From Clostridia bacterium (GTDB lineage: Bacteria > Bacillota > Clostridia > Oscillospirales > Acutalibacteraceae), in assembly GCA_017414725.1 (NCBI GenBank), contig JAFQKZ010000033.1:1-16395 (forward strand): a stretch of 16,395 nucleotides of DNA, given 5' to 3'. A program made the translations under genes and the position numbers. This document shows, piece by piece, positions 1 to 7,041 of this stretch (its first letter is position 1; each line of letters opens with the position of its first letter). A model generated the notes under the pieces. The model ran no database searches. It was not told the DNA's origin and saw only the letters and a list, made by a program, of their open reading frames with translations.

Positions 1-1
1 C

Positions 2-1294
2 AATTTTTCAAGTTTACCAAAAAGTGTTCAGGAGATTAGTATTACTTCTTGTGATATAGCAGATATTAATTTAGATTTTTCTTTGTTAAATAAATTAGAA
101 ACATTAAAGGTTTTGGGAGTTAAAGATTTTTCGCGTTTGAAGTTACCAAAAAGTTTAATAACTTTAAATTTAAGTTATGGTGAACTGAAAAGTATCCCTG
201 ATGTGTCTGGACTGCCGAATTTAAAGAAATTAAATTTAGATTATAACAAAATTACAGACGCTTCTGGTTTAAAAAATCTTAATAGTAACATAGAAGTATC
301 TTTAAGGGAACAAGTGGGTGATATGCTTGAACCGATTTTAGTTGAATCGGGTGTTCGAGAAGTTACATTTACTATCCCAGAAATAATAGGTAAAAATGGT
401 CAATTGTTAGATATTAAAAGCGTAGATGACGGATGGGGTCAAGGTGCTGTACCATTTGAGTATGATAAAGAAACCAGACAAGTAACTTGTGATTTGAGTT
501 ATATTTACGATCAGCTTGAAAACGAGGAAGACGAATTTCAGGTTGCGTTAGTTTGTAGTTTTGAAGATGGCGATAATTTTTCTGCCCACGTAATGCAGCC
601 TGTTTCTAATAATTTGGGTGGCGTAGAAATGTATTTAACTGGGATGGGGTTCAATGGCCCGTATTTTAGTTATAAAAATCGTACATATGCTAGAGTAGAT
701 TATTGGGATAAAAAAGTGTGGCTTCGTGAAGAATCCGATGGAACCAGTGCATGGTACGGTTTGAAGTTACCCGAAAATTATGATGTTTCTAGCGACACGT
801 ATTTTTATGTAGAATGGGTACCGTATGAACAATTAATAGATATGCCTGAGTATCAAAATCTTGACGAGTCTGTGAGGTTGCAAATAGATAATAATCGCGG
901 TTGGTTATTCTATGCAGGTTTAGTTGATAATTTCGGAAATAAAATAGACGTAGATTTCGGAGATGAATTCGCAGAGTTATATGTTCAGATTGGCGATGAT
1001 TGGAATCTCGAAGATTTAAAATCTGTTTATGTGACAAATAACAAAGATGAACATATAGAAGTGTCTTCACAGGAACTTGAATACCCGGGTGGTAAAGATA
1101 CTTTCGGAGTCTTGAAATTAAAACACTTTTCGCCGTATTTTATTTATGATTCAAAAGATATTATCACTGATAATGCCTCTAAATTACCAACTGGGGACTT
1201 TAATTCAAGTATAATTATAACTGTTTCTTCGGTAATATTAGTCTTAGCTTTAGGCGCTTTGTTCTTGATTTTCAAAAACAAAAAAAGAAATTAA
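2..1294 (+). CDS. Leucine-rich-repeat surface protein with C-terminal membrane anchor (5' end outside window)
   Basis: The reading frame is open from base 2, so the gene starts upstream of the window; TTG at 83 is only an internal codon. About 430 residues are visible. The first ~95 residues are leucine-rich repeats, with recurring LPKSL.TLNLS and LPNLKKLNLDYNKIT units of the internalin type. A long acidic region without repeats follows, rich in Asp, Glu, Tyr and Trp. The end is a ~20-residue hydrophobic segment (SSIIITVSSVILVLALGALF) and a basic tail (KNKKRN), which indicates a type I membrane anchor; no LPXTG motif is visible. LRR surface proteins usually bind other proteins or host structures, but no specific partner can be inferred. 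A strong terminator follows directly, so it is transcribed separately from the SRP RNA/dnaX unit. Family call is good; function is unknown. Confidence 0.85.
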   Translation, partial: NFSSLPKSVQEISITSCDIADINLDFSLLNKLETLKVLGVKDFSRLKLPKSLITLNLSYGELKSIPDVSGLPNLKKLNLDYNKITDASGLKNLNSNIEVSLREQVGDMLEPILVESGVREVTFTIPEIIGKNGQLLDIKSVDDGWGQGAVPFEYDKETRQVTCDLSYIYDQLENEEDEFQVALVCSFEDGDNFSAHVMQPVSNNLGGVEMYLTGMGFNGPYFSYKNRTYARVDYWDKKVWLREESDGTSAWYGLKLPENYDVSSDTYFYVEWVPYEQLIDMPEYQNLDESVRLQIDNNRGWLFYAGLVDNFGNKIDVDFGDEFAELYVQIGDDWNLEDLKSVYVTNNKDEHIEVSSQELEYPGGKDTFGVLKLKHFSPYFIYDSKDIITDNASKLPTGDFNSSIIITVSSVILVLALGALFLIFKNKKRN

Positions 1295-1312
1295 TTTAAA
1301 ATAAAATAATTT

Positions 1313-1360
1313 CGAACACCAAGAGTATAAACATATTTGCTTTTGGTGTTCGGATTTTTA
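1313..1360 (+). terminator. Rho-independent terminator after the LRR gene
   Basis: A perfect 10-bp stem pairs CGAACACCAA (1313-1322) with TTGGTGTTCG (1343-1352) around a 20-nt loop. GATTTTTA follows as a short T-tract. It lies 18 bases after the stop codon. Confidence 0.8.
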
Positions 1361-1415
1361 GGTTTGAGATTCGAGACCTATACTCCGTAAAAAAACTCGG
1401 CTTAACTTAATTTAT

Positions 1416-1442
1416 TTGCAAAACTTTTACATATATTATAGA
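1416..1442 (+). promoter_or_regulatory. ffs: Possible promoter for SRP RNA
   Basis: TTGCAA (1416-1421) and TATAGA (1437-1442) lie 15 bp apart and would start transcription near 1449, about ten bases before the SRP RNA closing helix. The spacing is short and the surroundings are AT-rich, so this is only a candidate. Confidence 0.3.
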
Positions 1443-1458
1443 ATTAAAAAGTTTATAG

Positions 1459-1600
1459 TATATGTAATGCGACATGTAGTTGGATGGGTGCTATGCGACG
1501 GATGGTTGCGAACCATGTCAGGCGGGGAACCGAGCAGCATTAAACAACAAGTTTCGTGCGATATAGATAGCTTGTTCGACTGCATGTTGGATTACATATG
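1459..1600 (+). ncRNA. ffs: Signal recognition particle RNA (4.5S-like, no Alu domain seen)
   Basis: The conserved domain IV is clear: GTCAGG (1517-1522), a CGG/CCG stem (1523-1525 with 1530-1532) closing a GGAA tetraloop, then AGCAGC (1533-1538). This is the Ffh-binding core. The two arms form one long hairpin: 1459-1468 pairs with 1591-1600 (nine Watson-Crick pairs plus a terminal T.G), ACATGTAG (1472-1479) pairs with CTGCATGT (1580-1587), and GCTAT (1490-1494) pairs with ATAGC (1567-1571). The RNA works with Ffh and FtsY to target nascent membrane and secreted proteins. At about 140 nt it is longer than E. coli 4.5S but much shorter than the ~270-nt Bacillus form, and I see no Alu domain upstream. 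Its position just before dnaX matches many Firmicutes. Exact ends are inferred from pairing. Confidence 0.93.
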
Positions 1601-1632
1601 AATTAAAAATACAAGTAGAAATGTGTAATCAA

Positions 1633-1650
1633 AAGGAGACGGCAAAGTTG
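1633..1650 (+). promoter_or_regulatory. dnaX: Ribosome binding site that sets the dnaX start at TTG 1648
   Basis: AAGGAG (1633-1638) sits 9 nt before an in-frame TTG (1648-1650). The upstream ATG at 1621 has no Shine-Dalgarno sequence. Starting at TTG gives an N-terminus of MYKALYRKWRPRKF, as in other DnaX proteins (B. subtilis begins MSYQALYRVFRPQ). Confidence 0.85.
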
Positions 1651-3123
1651 TACAAAGCTTTGTATAGAAAGTGGCGACCACGAAAATTTGATGACGTAAT
1701 TGGTCAGAATCATATAACTGATGTCCTGAAAAATGAAGTTAATACAGGAAGAATTTCTCATGCGTATTTGTTCGTTGGCTCTAGGGGTATCGGCAAAACA
1801 ACATGCGCCAAAATTTTGTCTCGAGCGGTCAATTGCCAGAATCCTGTAAACGGTAATCCGTGCGAACAATGCGAAATTTGTAAGAGTACAGAGTCTGAAA
1901 CTGAACTTGATATAGTCGAAATTGACGCTGCCAGTAATAACGGTGTCGAAAATATTCGTGATATGCGCGAAGAACTTGTGTATACTCCGACAAAGTGTAA
2001 GTACAGAGTTTATATTGTCGACGAAGTTCACATGCTTTCAACAGGGGCTTTTAACGCTTTTTTAAAAACTCTTGAAGAGCCTCCGGCGCACGTGATTTTT
2101 ATTTTGGCAACTACAGAATCTCATAAATTACCGGCTACAATAGTCTCGAGATGTCAAAAATTCGTGTTTCACAGAGTTTCAAATGAAGATATTTGCGCAA
2201 GATTAAAATATATTTGTGAACAAGAAAAAATAGAAATCGAAGACGATGCTTTGAATGTAATAGCTCAGGCTTCTGACGGCGGTATGCGTGACGCGCTTTC
2301 TATACTAGATCAGTGCTTTAATATTAATAAAAGTCAAAAAATAACAAAAGAAATTGTTAAAAATATATTAGGAATTACTGGTCAAGATGTAATTAAAAAC
2401 TTGTGTGATATAATATTTTCCGGAAATAGTACTGAAAGTCTGGAATTTTTGGAGAATATTCACAAGCAATCTGTGAATTTGTTGAAATTTTGCGAAGATT
2501 TGATTAAATATTTTAGAGATATTATGATAGAAATTATTACAAAAAAGAACAAGAATTTAATTTTAGAAGATATTTTATATTCTTTGGAGATTTTACAAGA
2601 AACTCATAGAAATATTAATTTTGGAAATGACAGAAAAATTTCTCTTGAAATTGCTATAATAAAATTATGCTCGAGATTTTCAGGCAAAAATAAATCAGAA
2701 AATAAAATTCAAGTAAAAAAAGAGCCGGAAGAACCCCAAGAAAATATAATTAAAAATACGTCTGAGATTGATATCAGTAATATTAACACAGAACTAACAG
2801 ATAATTTAACAGAATGGCGAGATATATTAACAGAAATGCAAAAAGATAGTTCTTTGAAATCTCTATGCATGTCTCTGAAAAATTCTCAGGCGTTTAAACA
2901 CGAAAATTATATCTTGATAAAATCTACAAATTCGATGGCGTTTGAATTACTCAGAAAAGCTGAATGTAGAAATAGTTTAAAGAAAATTATACACAAAATC
3001 TTGGGTAAAGCTTATAATATTGGACCGTATAATTCCGAAAATTTAAGTAAAACAAATAATAATAATATTTTAGACAGTATAATATCTAAAGCAAAATTAC
3101 ATAATATTTTGGAGGAAAATTAG
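1648..3123 (+). CDS. dnaX: DNA polymerase III subunit gamma/tau
   Basis: This is the ATPase of the clamp loader, which opens the beta clamp and loads it on primed DNA. From the TTG start it has 491 residues. AAA+ features are in order: P-loop GSRGIGKT (44-51), zinc-binding cysteines C63, C72, C75 and C78, Walker B VDEV (124-127), sensor 1 ATTE (154-157) and the SRC arginine finger (167-169), followed by GGMRDALSILDQC. The C-terminal third is lysine- and asparagine-rich and poorly conserved, as in other tau tails. A longer frame from ATG 1621 exists but lacks a ribosome binding site. The in-frame run A_AAA_AAA at 2715-2721 is a potential frameshift site (see findings). The gene stops one base before the ybaB start codon and heads the operon with ybaB, recR and probably ribF. 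Confidence 0.97.
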   Translation: MYKALYRKWRPRKFDDVIGQNHITDVLKNEVNTGRISHAYLFVGSRGIGKTTCAKILSRAVNCQNPVNGNPCEQCEICKSTESETELDIVEIDAASNNGVENIRDMREELVYTPTKCKYRVYIVDEVHMLSTGAFNAFLKTLEEPPAHVIFILATTESHKLPATIVSRCQKFVFHRVSNEDICARLKYICEQEKIEIEDDALNVIAQASDGGMRDALSILDQCFNINKSQKITKEIVKNILGITGQDVIKNLCDIIFSGNSTESLEFLENIHKQSVNLLKFCEDLIKYFRDIMIEIITKKNKNLILEDILYSLEILQETHRNINFGNDRKISLEIAIIKLCSRFSGKNKSENKIQVKKEPEEPQENIIKNTSEIDISNINTELTDNLTEWRDILTEMQKDSSLKSLCMSLKNSQAFKHENYILIKSTNSMAFELLRKAECRNSLKKIIHKILGKAYNIGPYNSENLSKTNNNNILDSIISKAKLHNILEEN

Positions 3124-3124
3124 C

Positions 3125-3496
3125 ATGAAAGTAAGATTACCCGGAAAAATGGGTGCCGGTCTAGGCGGAATGAACATGAACAATGTTAATAGTCTGATGC
3201 AAAAAGCTCAGCAGGCTCAACAAGATTTAGAAACAGCATCGGCAGAGCTTGATTTAAAAGAATATACTGCGAGTTCTGGCGGAGAACAGGTTACAGTGAC
3301 GGTTTTGGGCACTATGAAAATTAAAAATTTGTATATAAATCCTGAAATTATCGACCCGGAAGACTCTGATTTGTTATCAGACATGATCAAAGGTGCTGTA
3401 AACGAAGCTCTTAGACAAGCTAAAACAGACAGAGATCAAACTATGGAAAGTATCTCCGGTCAAATGAAAATTCCGGGATTTCCGGGAATGTTTTAG
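3125..3496 (+). CDS. ybaB: YbaB/EbfC family nucleoid-associated protein
   Basis: A 123-residue protein of the YbaB/EbfC family, small dimeric DNA-binding proteins that coat the nucleoid and are almost always encoded between dnaX and recR. Family features are visible: an N-terminal helix rich in Met and Gln (LMQKAQQAQQDLETASAEL), the core GGEQVTVTVLGTMKIKNLYI, PEIIDPEDSDLLSDMIKGAVNEAL, and a C-terminal glycine/proline end (IPGFPGMF). The start ATG has a GGAGG at 3111-3115, inside the end of dnaX, with 9-nt spacing, so translation is likely coupled. The N-terminal extension MKVRLPGKMGAGLGG is slightly longer than usual; a later ATG such as 3170 is possible but has no better ribosome binding site. 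Confidence 0.95.
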   Translation: MKVRLPGKMGAGLGGMNMNNVNSLMQKAQQAQQDLETASAELDLKEYTASSGGEQVTVTVLGTMKIKNLYINPEIIDPEDSDLLSDMIKGAVNEALRQAKTDRDQTMESISGQMKIPGFPGMF

Positions 3497-3501
3497 TAAT
3501 T

Positions 3502-4113
3502 ATGTCTAATAACACTAGTATATATTTAGTAAAATTAACTGAGTTTTTTGAGAGATTGCCGGGTATTGGCAAAAAAACTGCCCAGAAACTTGCTTTTTCT
3601 GTACTCAAAATGTCAAAAGAAAGCGCTCATGACTTCGCAAATGCTATTATAAACGCTCACGAAAAAGTTCGTTATTGTTCCCAGTGTTATAATTTTACTG
3701 ATAAAGAAATTTGTGATATTTGTACAGATAATTCTCGCGATAAGTCTATAATTTGTGTAATTGAAGACACTCGCGATCTTGAAGCCATAGAAAAAACACA
3801 TGAGTTTACAGGTCTGTATCATGTTTTGCATGGAGTGATTTCTCCATTAAACGGCATAGGTCCTGACGAGATTCGTATTAAAGAATTATTAACCAGAATC
3901 AATAATATTAATAATACTAAAATAAAAGAAATTATTATGGCTACGAACCCTACTGTTGAGGGCGAGGCAACGTCTATGTATATCTCGAAACTTATTCGTG
4001 ATCCGGAAATTAAAATAACAAGATTGGCCTACGGTGTCCCTGTCGGAGCGACTCTTGAGTACGCTGATGAAGTTACTCTTTCTCGTGCGCTTTTGGGCAG
4101 AAACGAAATTTAA
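3502..4113 (+). CDS. recR: Recombination mediator RecR
   Basis: RecR works with RecO (and RecF) to load RecA on SSB-coated single-stranded DNA at gaps. The 203-residue length is normal. It has an N-terminal helix-hairpin-helix (LPGIGKKTAQKLA, 19-31), a zinc finger with C59, C62, C71 and C74, a Toprim domain starting at IICVIEDTRDLEAIE, and the signature C-terminus RLAYGVPVGATLEYADEVTLSRALLGRNEI. It begins 5 bases after ybaB and lacks a strong Shine-Dalgarno; a weak GGGA at 3483-3486 lies inside ybaB, so translational coupling is likely. Nothing in it is aberrant. Confidence 0.97.
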   Translation: MSNNTSIYLVKLTEFFERLPGIGKKTAQKLAFSVLKMSKESAHDFANAIINAHEKVRYCSQCYNFTDKEICDICTDNSRDKSIICVIEDTRDLEAIEKTHEFTGLYHVLHGVISPLNGIGPDEIRIKELLTRINNINNTKIKEIIMATNPTVEGEATSMYISKLIRDPEIKITRLAYGVPVGATLEYADEVTLSRALLGRNEI

Positions 4114-4122
4114 TTATTTATT

Positions 4123-4686
4123 ATGAACATGAAAATATATAATTCTTTGGAATATACTCCTGAAAAAAAGTGCGTAGCTCTGGGTTTTTTCGACGGCGTC
4201 CACAAAGGCCATCAGGCTGTTATAAATCACGTTATTAATTATTCTAAAAAAAATAATCTTGTTTCTACAGTTTTGACTTTTGACAAAAATCCCAAATCTG
4301 TAATTTCAAATAATTATGTTCTTGAACTTACAGATATAAATACTAAGCAAAAAATTCTTGAGTCTATGGGTATAAAAAATTTATATATTATTAATTTTGA
4401 ACAAATTAAAGACTTGTCTCCGGAAGAATTTGTGTGTAATATATTATTTAATAAACTTAATTCGAAATGTGTAACTTGTGGGTTTAATTATTATTTCGGA
4501 AAAAACAAAGCTGCTGATGCGTATTTATTAAAAAAAATCTGTAAAAATTATAATATAAAAACTAAAATAATCAGTCCCGTTTTGTACAAAAATTTGCCGA
4601 TTAGTTCTACACGTATTAGAAAAAATATTAATAATATAAAAAATATAAAAGAGATTAATTATATGTTAAAAAGAAGTTTTGCTTAA
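4123..4686 (+). CDS. ribF: RibF-type FAD synthetase, adenylyltransferase domain only
   Basis: This is the N-terminal FMN adenylyltransferase half of bifunctional RibF, which converts FMN and ATP to FAD. Visible are the nucleotidyl-transferase motif GFFDGVHKGH (21-30), the flavin-site element GFNYYFGK (120-127) and the SSTRIR motif (161-166). Typical RibF is about 310 residues, with a C-terminal riboflavin kinase (riboflavin to FMN). Here the protein stops at residue 187 in YMLKRSFA, matching the linker that normally reads as MLGRPYS before the kinase. The 61 bases to the tRNA contain no room for a kinase and no obvious remnant, so the domain is absent rather than frameshifted nearby. It starts 9 bases after recR and is probably in the same operon; ATG at 4129 is an alternative start. 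The enzyme call is firm; whether it still makes FAD is inference. Confidence 0.9.
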   Translation: MNMKIYNSLEYTPEKKCVALGFFDGVHKGHQAVINHVINYSKKNNLVSTVLTFDKNPKSVISNNYVLELTDINTKQKILESMGIKNLYIINFEQIKDLSPEEFVCNILFNKLNSKCVTCGFNYYFGKNKAADAYLLKKICKNYNIKTKIISPVLYKNLPISSTRIRKNINNIKNIKEINYMLKRSFA

Positions 4687-4706
4687 ATAAAAAAATAAAA
4701 AAGTTC

Positions 4707-4735
4707 TTGATTATCAAATTTAAAAAATATATAAT
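4707..4735 (+). promoter_or_regulatory. Promoter of tRNA-Glu
   Basis: TTGATT (4707-4712), a 17-bp spacer and a perfect TATAAT (4730-4735) would start transcription near 4742, six bases before the mature tRNA. No terminator hairpin separates it from ribF, so read-through from the dnaX operon is also possible. Confidence 0.75.
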
Positions 4736-4747
4736 TATTGTACTATA

Positions 4748-4822
4748 GGCTCGTTGGTCAAGCGGTTAAGACACTGGCCTCTCACGCCGGTAACATGGGT
4801 TCGATTCCCATACGAGTCACCA
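4748..4822 (+). tRNA. tRNA-Glu (anticodon CTC)
   Basis: The cloverleaf is complete. Acceptor GGCTCGT (4748-4754) pairs with ACGAGTC (4812-4818), followed by an encoded ACCA end. The anticodon stem CTGGC/GCCGG closes the loop CTCTCAC, giving anticodon CTC, which reads GAG. The T-arm ATGGG/CCCAT carries TTCGATT. The overall sequence strongly resembles bacterial tRNA-Glu, and the loop differs from the usual CTTTCAC by one base. A TTC-reading tRNA-Glu must exist elsewhere to decode GAA, which is used heavily here. Confidence 0.97.
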
Positions 4823-4829
4823 AAAAATT

Positions 4830-4871
4830 ACACACAGTATTATAATTTTTACTGTGTGTTTTATTTTATTT
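4830..4871. terminator. Bidirectional terminator between tRNA-Glu and serS
   Basis: A perfect 10-bp stem pairs ACACACAGTA (4830-4839) with TACTGTGTGT (4850-4859). On the plus strand TTTTATTTTATTT follows, and on the minus strand AATTTTTT follows (from 4829-4822). It therefore can end both the tRNA transcript and the converging serS transcript. Its right side reaches the serS stop codon. Confidence 0.88.
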
Positions 4872-6137
4872 AATTATATTTGTGTTCATGTATTTCTGTA
4901 AAACTTCAGGAATATTTACAGTACCGTCTGAGTTTTGATAATTCTCAAGAATAGCAGCTACTGTTCGACCGACGGCCAAACCTGAACCGTTTAAAGTATG
5001 AACATATTGAGCTTTGTCCTGTGAATTATTTTTATATTTAATATTCATGCGACGTGCTTGGTAATCTTCAAAATTCGAACAAGACGAAATCTCCAGATAT
5101 TTATTATACGACGGCATCCAGACTTCAATATCATAAGTTTTCGCAGACGAAAATCCCAGATCTCCTGTACACAAATTTATAATTCTATATGGTAAATTTA
5201 GTTTTTGTAATAAATTTTCGGCGTCTTGTGTCAAACTCTCAAGCTCTTGATAAGAATTCTCAGGTTTGCTAAATTTTACAAGTTCGACTTTATTAAATTG
5301 ATGCTGTCTTATTAATCCACGAGTATCGCGTCCTGCAGAACCGGCCTCAGCCCTAAAACATGCTGTATATGCACAAAATTTTTGAGTTAAATTATTCCCG
5401 TCTAAAATTTCATCACGAAACATATTAGTCACAGGAACTTCGGCTGTTGGGACTAAATAATAATCTAAATTATTTAATTTGAACGCGTCGTCTTTGAATT
5501 TCGGTAACTGTCCCGTTCCGGTCATAGAGTCAGAGTTTACTACAAACGGCGGTAAAATCTCTTGATAATTATTTGAAGTATGTGTGTCCAAATAAAAATT
5601 TATTATTGCTCGTTCGAGTCTTGCTCCTAAATTTTTATATATATGAAATCTCGCACCTGTGATTTTTGCAGCTCTCTCAGGATCTAAAATATTTAAATTT
5701 TTTCCCAGATCCCAGTGTGCTTTAGGCTCAAAATCAAATTCTCTGGGAGTCCCCCATTTGCGAATTTCAATATTATTTTCATCAGATTTTCCTACGGGAA
5801 CAGTACTATTGGGAACATTAGGAATAGATAATAAAATTTCTCTCTGAGTTTTCTCGAGCTCAGAAACCTGAGATTTTAGACTCGTAATCTCGTCTGAAAG
5901 AACTTTCATCTCAGACATAATACCAGAAACATCTTGATTATTTTTTTTCATAACAGGAATTTGTTTGGAAATTAAATTCTGCTGTGACTTCTTTTGCTCT
6001 GTGTTATTTAAAATATTTCTTCTCGAAATATCTATTTCCAGTAATTTATCTATTTCTTTATCAAGATTCATATTTCTGTTTTTCATGTTTTGTTTGATTT
6101 TCTCAGGATTTTCACGTATAATTTTAATATCTAACAT
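4866..6137 (-). CDS. serS: Serine-tRNA ligase
   Basis: A class II aminoacyl-tRNA synthetase that charges tRNA-Ser (and tRNA-Sec where present) with serine in the cytoplasm. The 423-residue length is standard. The first ~110 residues form the antiparallel coiled coil that grips the long variable arm of tRNA-Ser (many Lys, Glu and Leu; [24 protein letters not shown]). The catalytic core shows TAEVPVTN, motif 2 [27 protein letters not shown] and motif 3 [21 protein letters not shown]. The ATG at 6137 is preceded by AGGGGT about 9 nt upstream. It is the last gene of the parA-parB-serS unit, 25 bases after parB, and ends at the shared terminator. No T-box leader is present because it has no leader of its own. 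Confidence 0.98.
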   Translation of the reverse strand: MLDIKIIRENPEKIKQNMKNRNMNLDKEIDKLLEIDISRRNILNNTEQKKSQQNLISKQIPVMKKNNQDVSGIMSEMKVLSDEITSLKSQVSELEKTQREILLSIPNVPNSTVPVGKSDENNIEIRKWGTPREFDFEPKAHWDLGKNLNILDPERAAKITGARFHIYKNLGARLERAIINFYLDTHTSNNYQEILPPFVVNSDSMTGTGQLPKFKDDAFKLNNLDYYLVPTAEVPVTNMFRDEILDGNNLTQKFCAYTACFRAEAGSAGRDTRGLIRQHQFNKVELVKFSKPENSYQELESLTQDAENLLQKLNLPYRIINLCTGDLGFSSAKTYDIEVWMPSYNKYLEISSCSNFEDYQARRMNIKYKNNSQDKAQYVHTLNGSGLAVGRTVAAILENYQNSDGTVNIPEVLQKYMNTNIIK

Positions 6138-6162
6138 AAATTATCTACCCCTAAAATTAATA

Positions 6163-7020
6163 TTAATTAAATAATATATTGTAAATTTCTAGAAAATCTT
6201 GTTCGTCAGAAAAATTAATTTTAATATATTTATCAGTTATTTTTATATTTCTGTTAAATTTAGTCTTGAAATTATCTTCGAATTTATTTTTATATTCTAT
6301 AAAATTTTTATTTATTATATTATCGTTTTTTGTGTTATTTTCGTTCGAGTTTATTTTTTTTACTAAATTTTCAAGTTTTCGTACGCTCAAATCTTGCGAA
6401 ATTATAATTTTTAAAATATTTTCTATAATTTCAAGATTTTCTAAATTATTTAAACCTAAAAGAGTTCGAGCGTGACCGGCTGAGATTTCTTGATTTTCCA
6501 GTTTCTCAAGTATTATATCAGGTAAATTTAATAATCTCAAAGTATTTGTAATATAAGATCTGGATTTGTTCACAGACTGTGACACTTGCTCGTGTGTAAA
6601 ATTATAATTTTCGATTAGATTTTTGTATCCTCGAGCTTCTTCAAGTGCTGACAAATCTTCTCTCTGTAAATTTTCTACAAGTGCAAACTCCATGATTTTC
6701 GAGTCATCAATGTCTTTTATAATCACCGGAACTTCGAGTAATCCTGCGCGTTTACTTGCTCGCCATCTTCGTTCACCTGCTATAATTTTATATTTTCCGC
6801 TAACCATAGGCTTTACTATAATCGGCTGAATTACACCGTGTTTACTTATAGACTCAGATAATTCGTTTAGAGAACTTTCTTGAAAATTATATCTCGGCTG
6901 TTGTGAATTCGGCTCGATTTCGTCTATTTTTAAACTGACAGGAGTATTTTCGCTGTCCAGATTATTTTCCATAAATATCATATCAAGGCCTTTTCCTAAT
7001 CCCCGAGATTTCACAGCCAA
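6163..7020 (-). CDS. parB: Chromosome partitioning protein ParB (Spo0J)
   Basis: ParB is a CTP-dependent DNA clamp that loads at parS sites near the origin, spreads, recruits SMC and stimulates ParA. The 285-residue protein starts with RGLGKGLDMIF, the conserved ParA-stimulating N-terminus. The N-domain follows (IEPNSQQPRYNF, GVIQPIIVKP, then the CTP-binding motifs GERRWRA and ENLQRED). A helix-turn-helix is at FTHEQVSQSVNKSRSYITNTLRLL, and a lysine/asparagine-rich linker leads to the C-terminal dimer domain. The start is TTG (7018-7020), supported by GAGGG (7028-7032) with 7-nt spacing. It lies 21 bases after parA. I found no parS-like 16-mer in the window. Confidence 0.96.
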   Translation of the reverse strand: MAVKSRGLGKGLDMIFMENNLDSENTPVSLKIDEIEPNSQQPRYNFQESSLNELSESISKHGVIQPIIVKPMVSGKYKIIAGERRWRASKRAGLLEVPVIIKDIDDSKIMEFALVENLQREDLSALEEARGYKNLIENYNFTHEQVSQSVNKSRSYITNTLRLLNLPDIILEKLENQEISAGHARTLLGLNNLENLEIIENILKIIISQDLSVRKLENLVKKINSNENNTKNDNIINKNFIEYKNKFEDNFKTKFNRNIKITDKYIKINFSDEQDFLEIYNILFN

Positions 7021-7041
7021 TATAATTCCCTCTTTTATATT

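Noticed and set aside
1360..1379. Second hairpin after the LRR gene terminator (AGGTTT/AGACCT)
   Set aside because: Only six pairs including a T.G wobble, with no T-tract after it; too weak to call as a terminator or riboswitch.
1416..1601. 61-codon open frame before dnaX
   Set aside because: It lies over the SRP RNA, whose conserved core and paired arms explain the sequence; it has no ribosome binding site.
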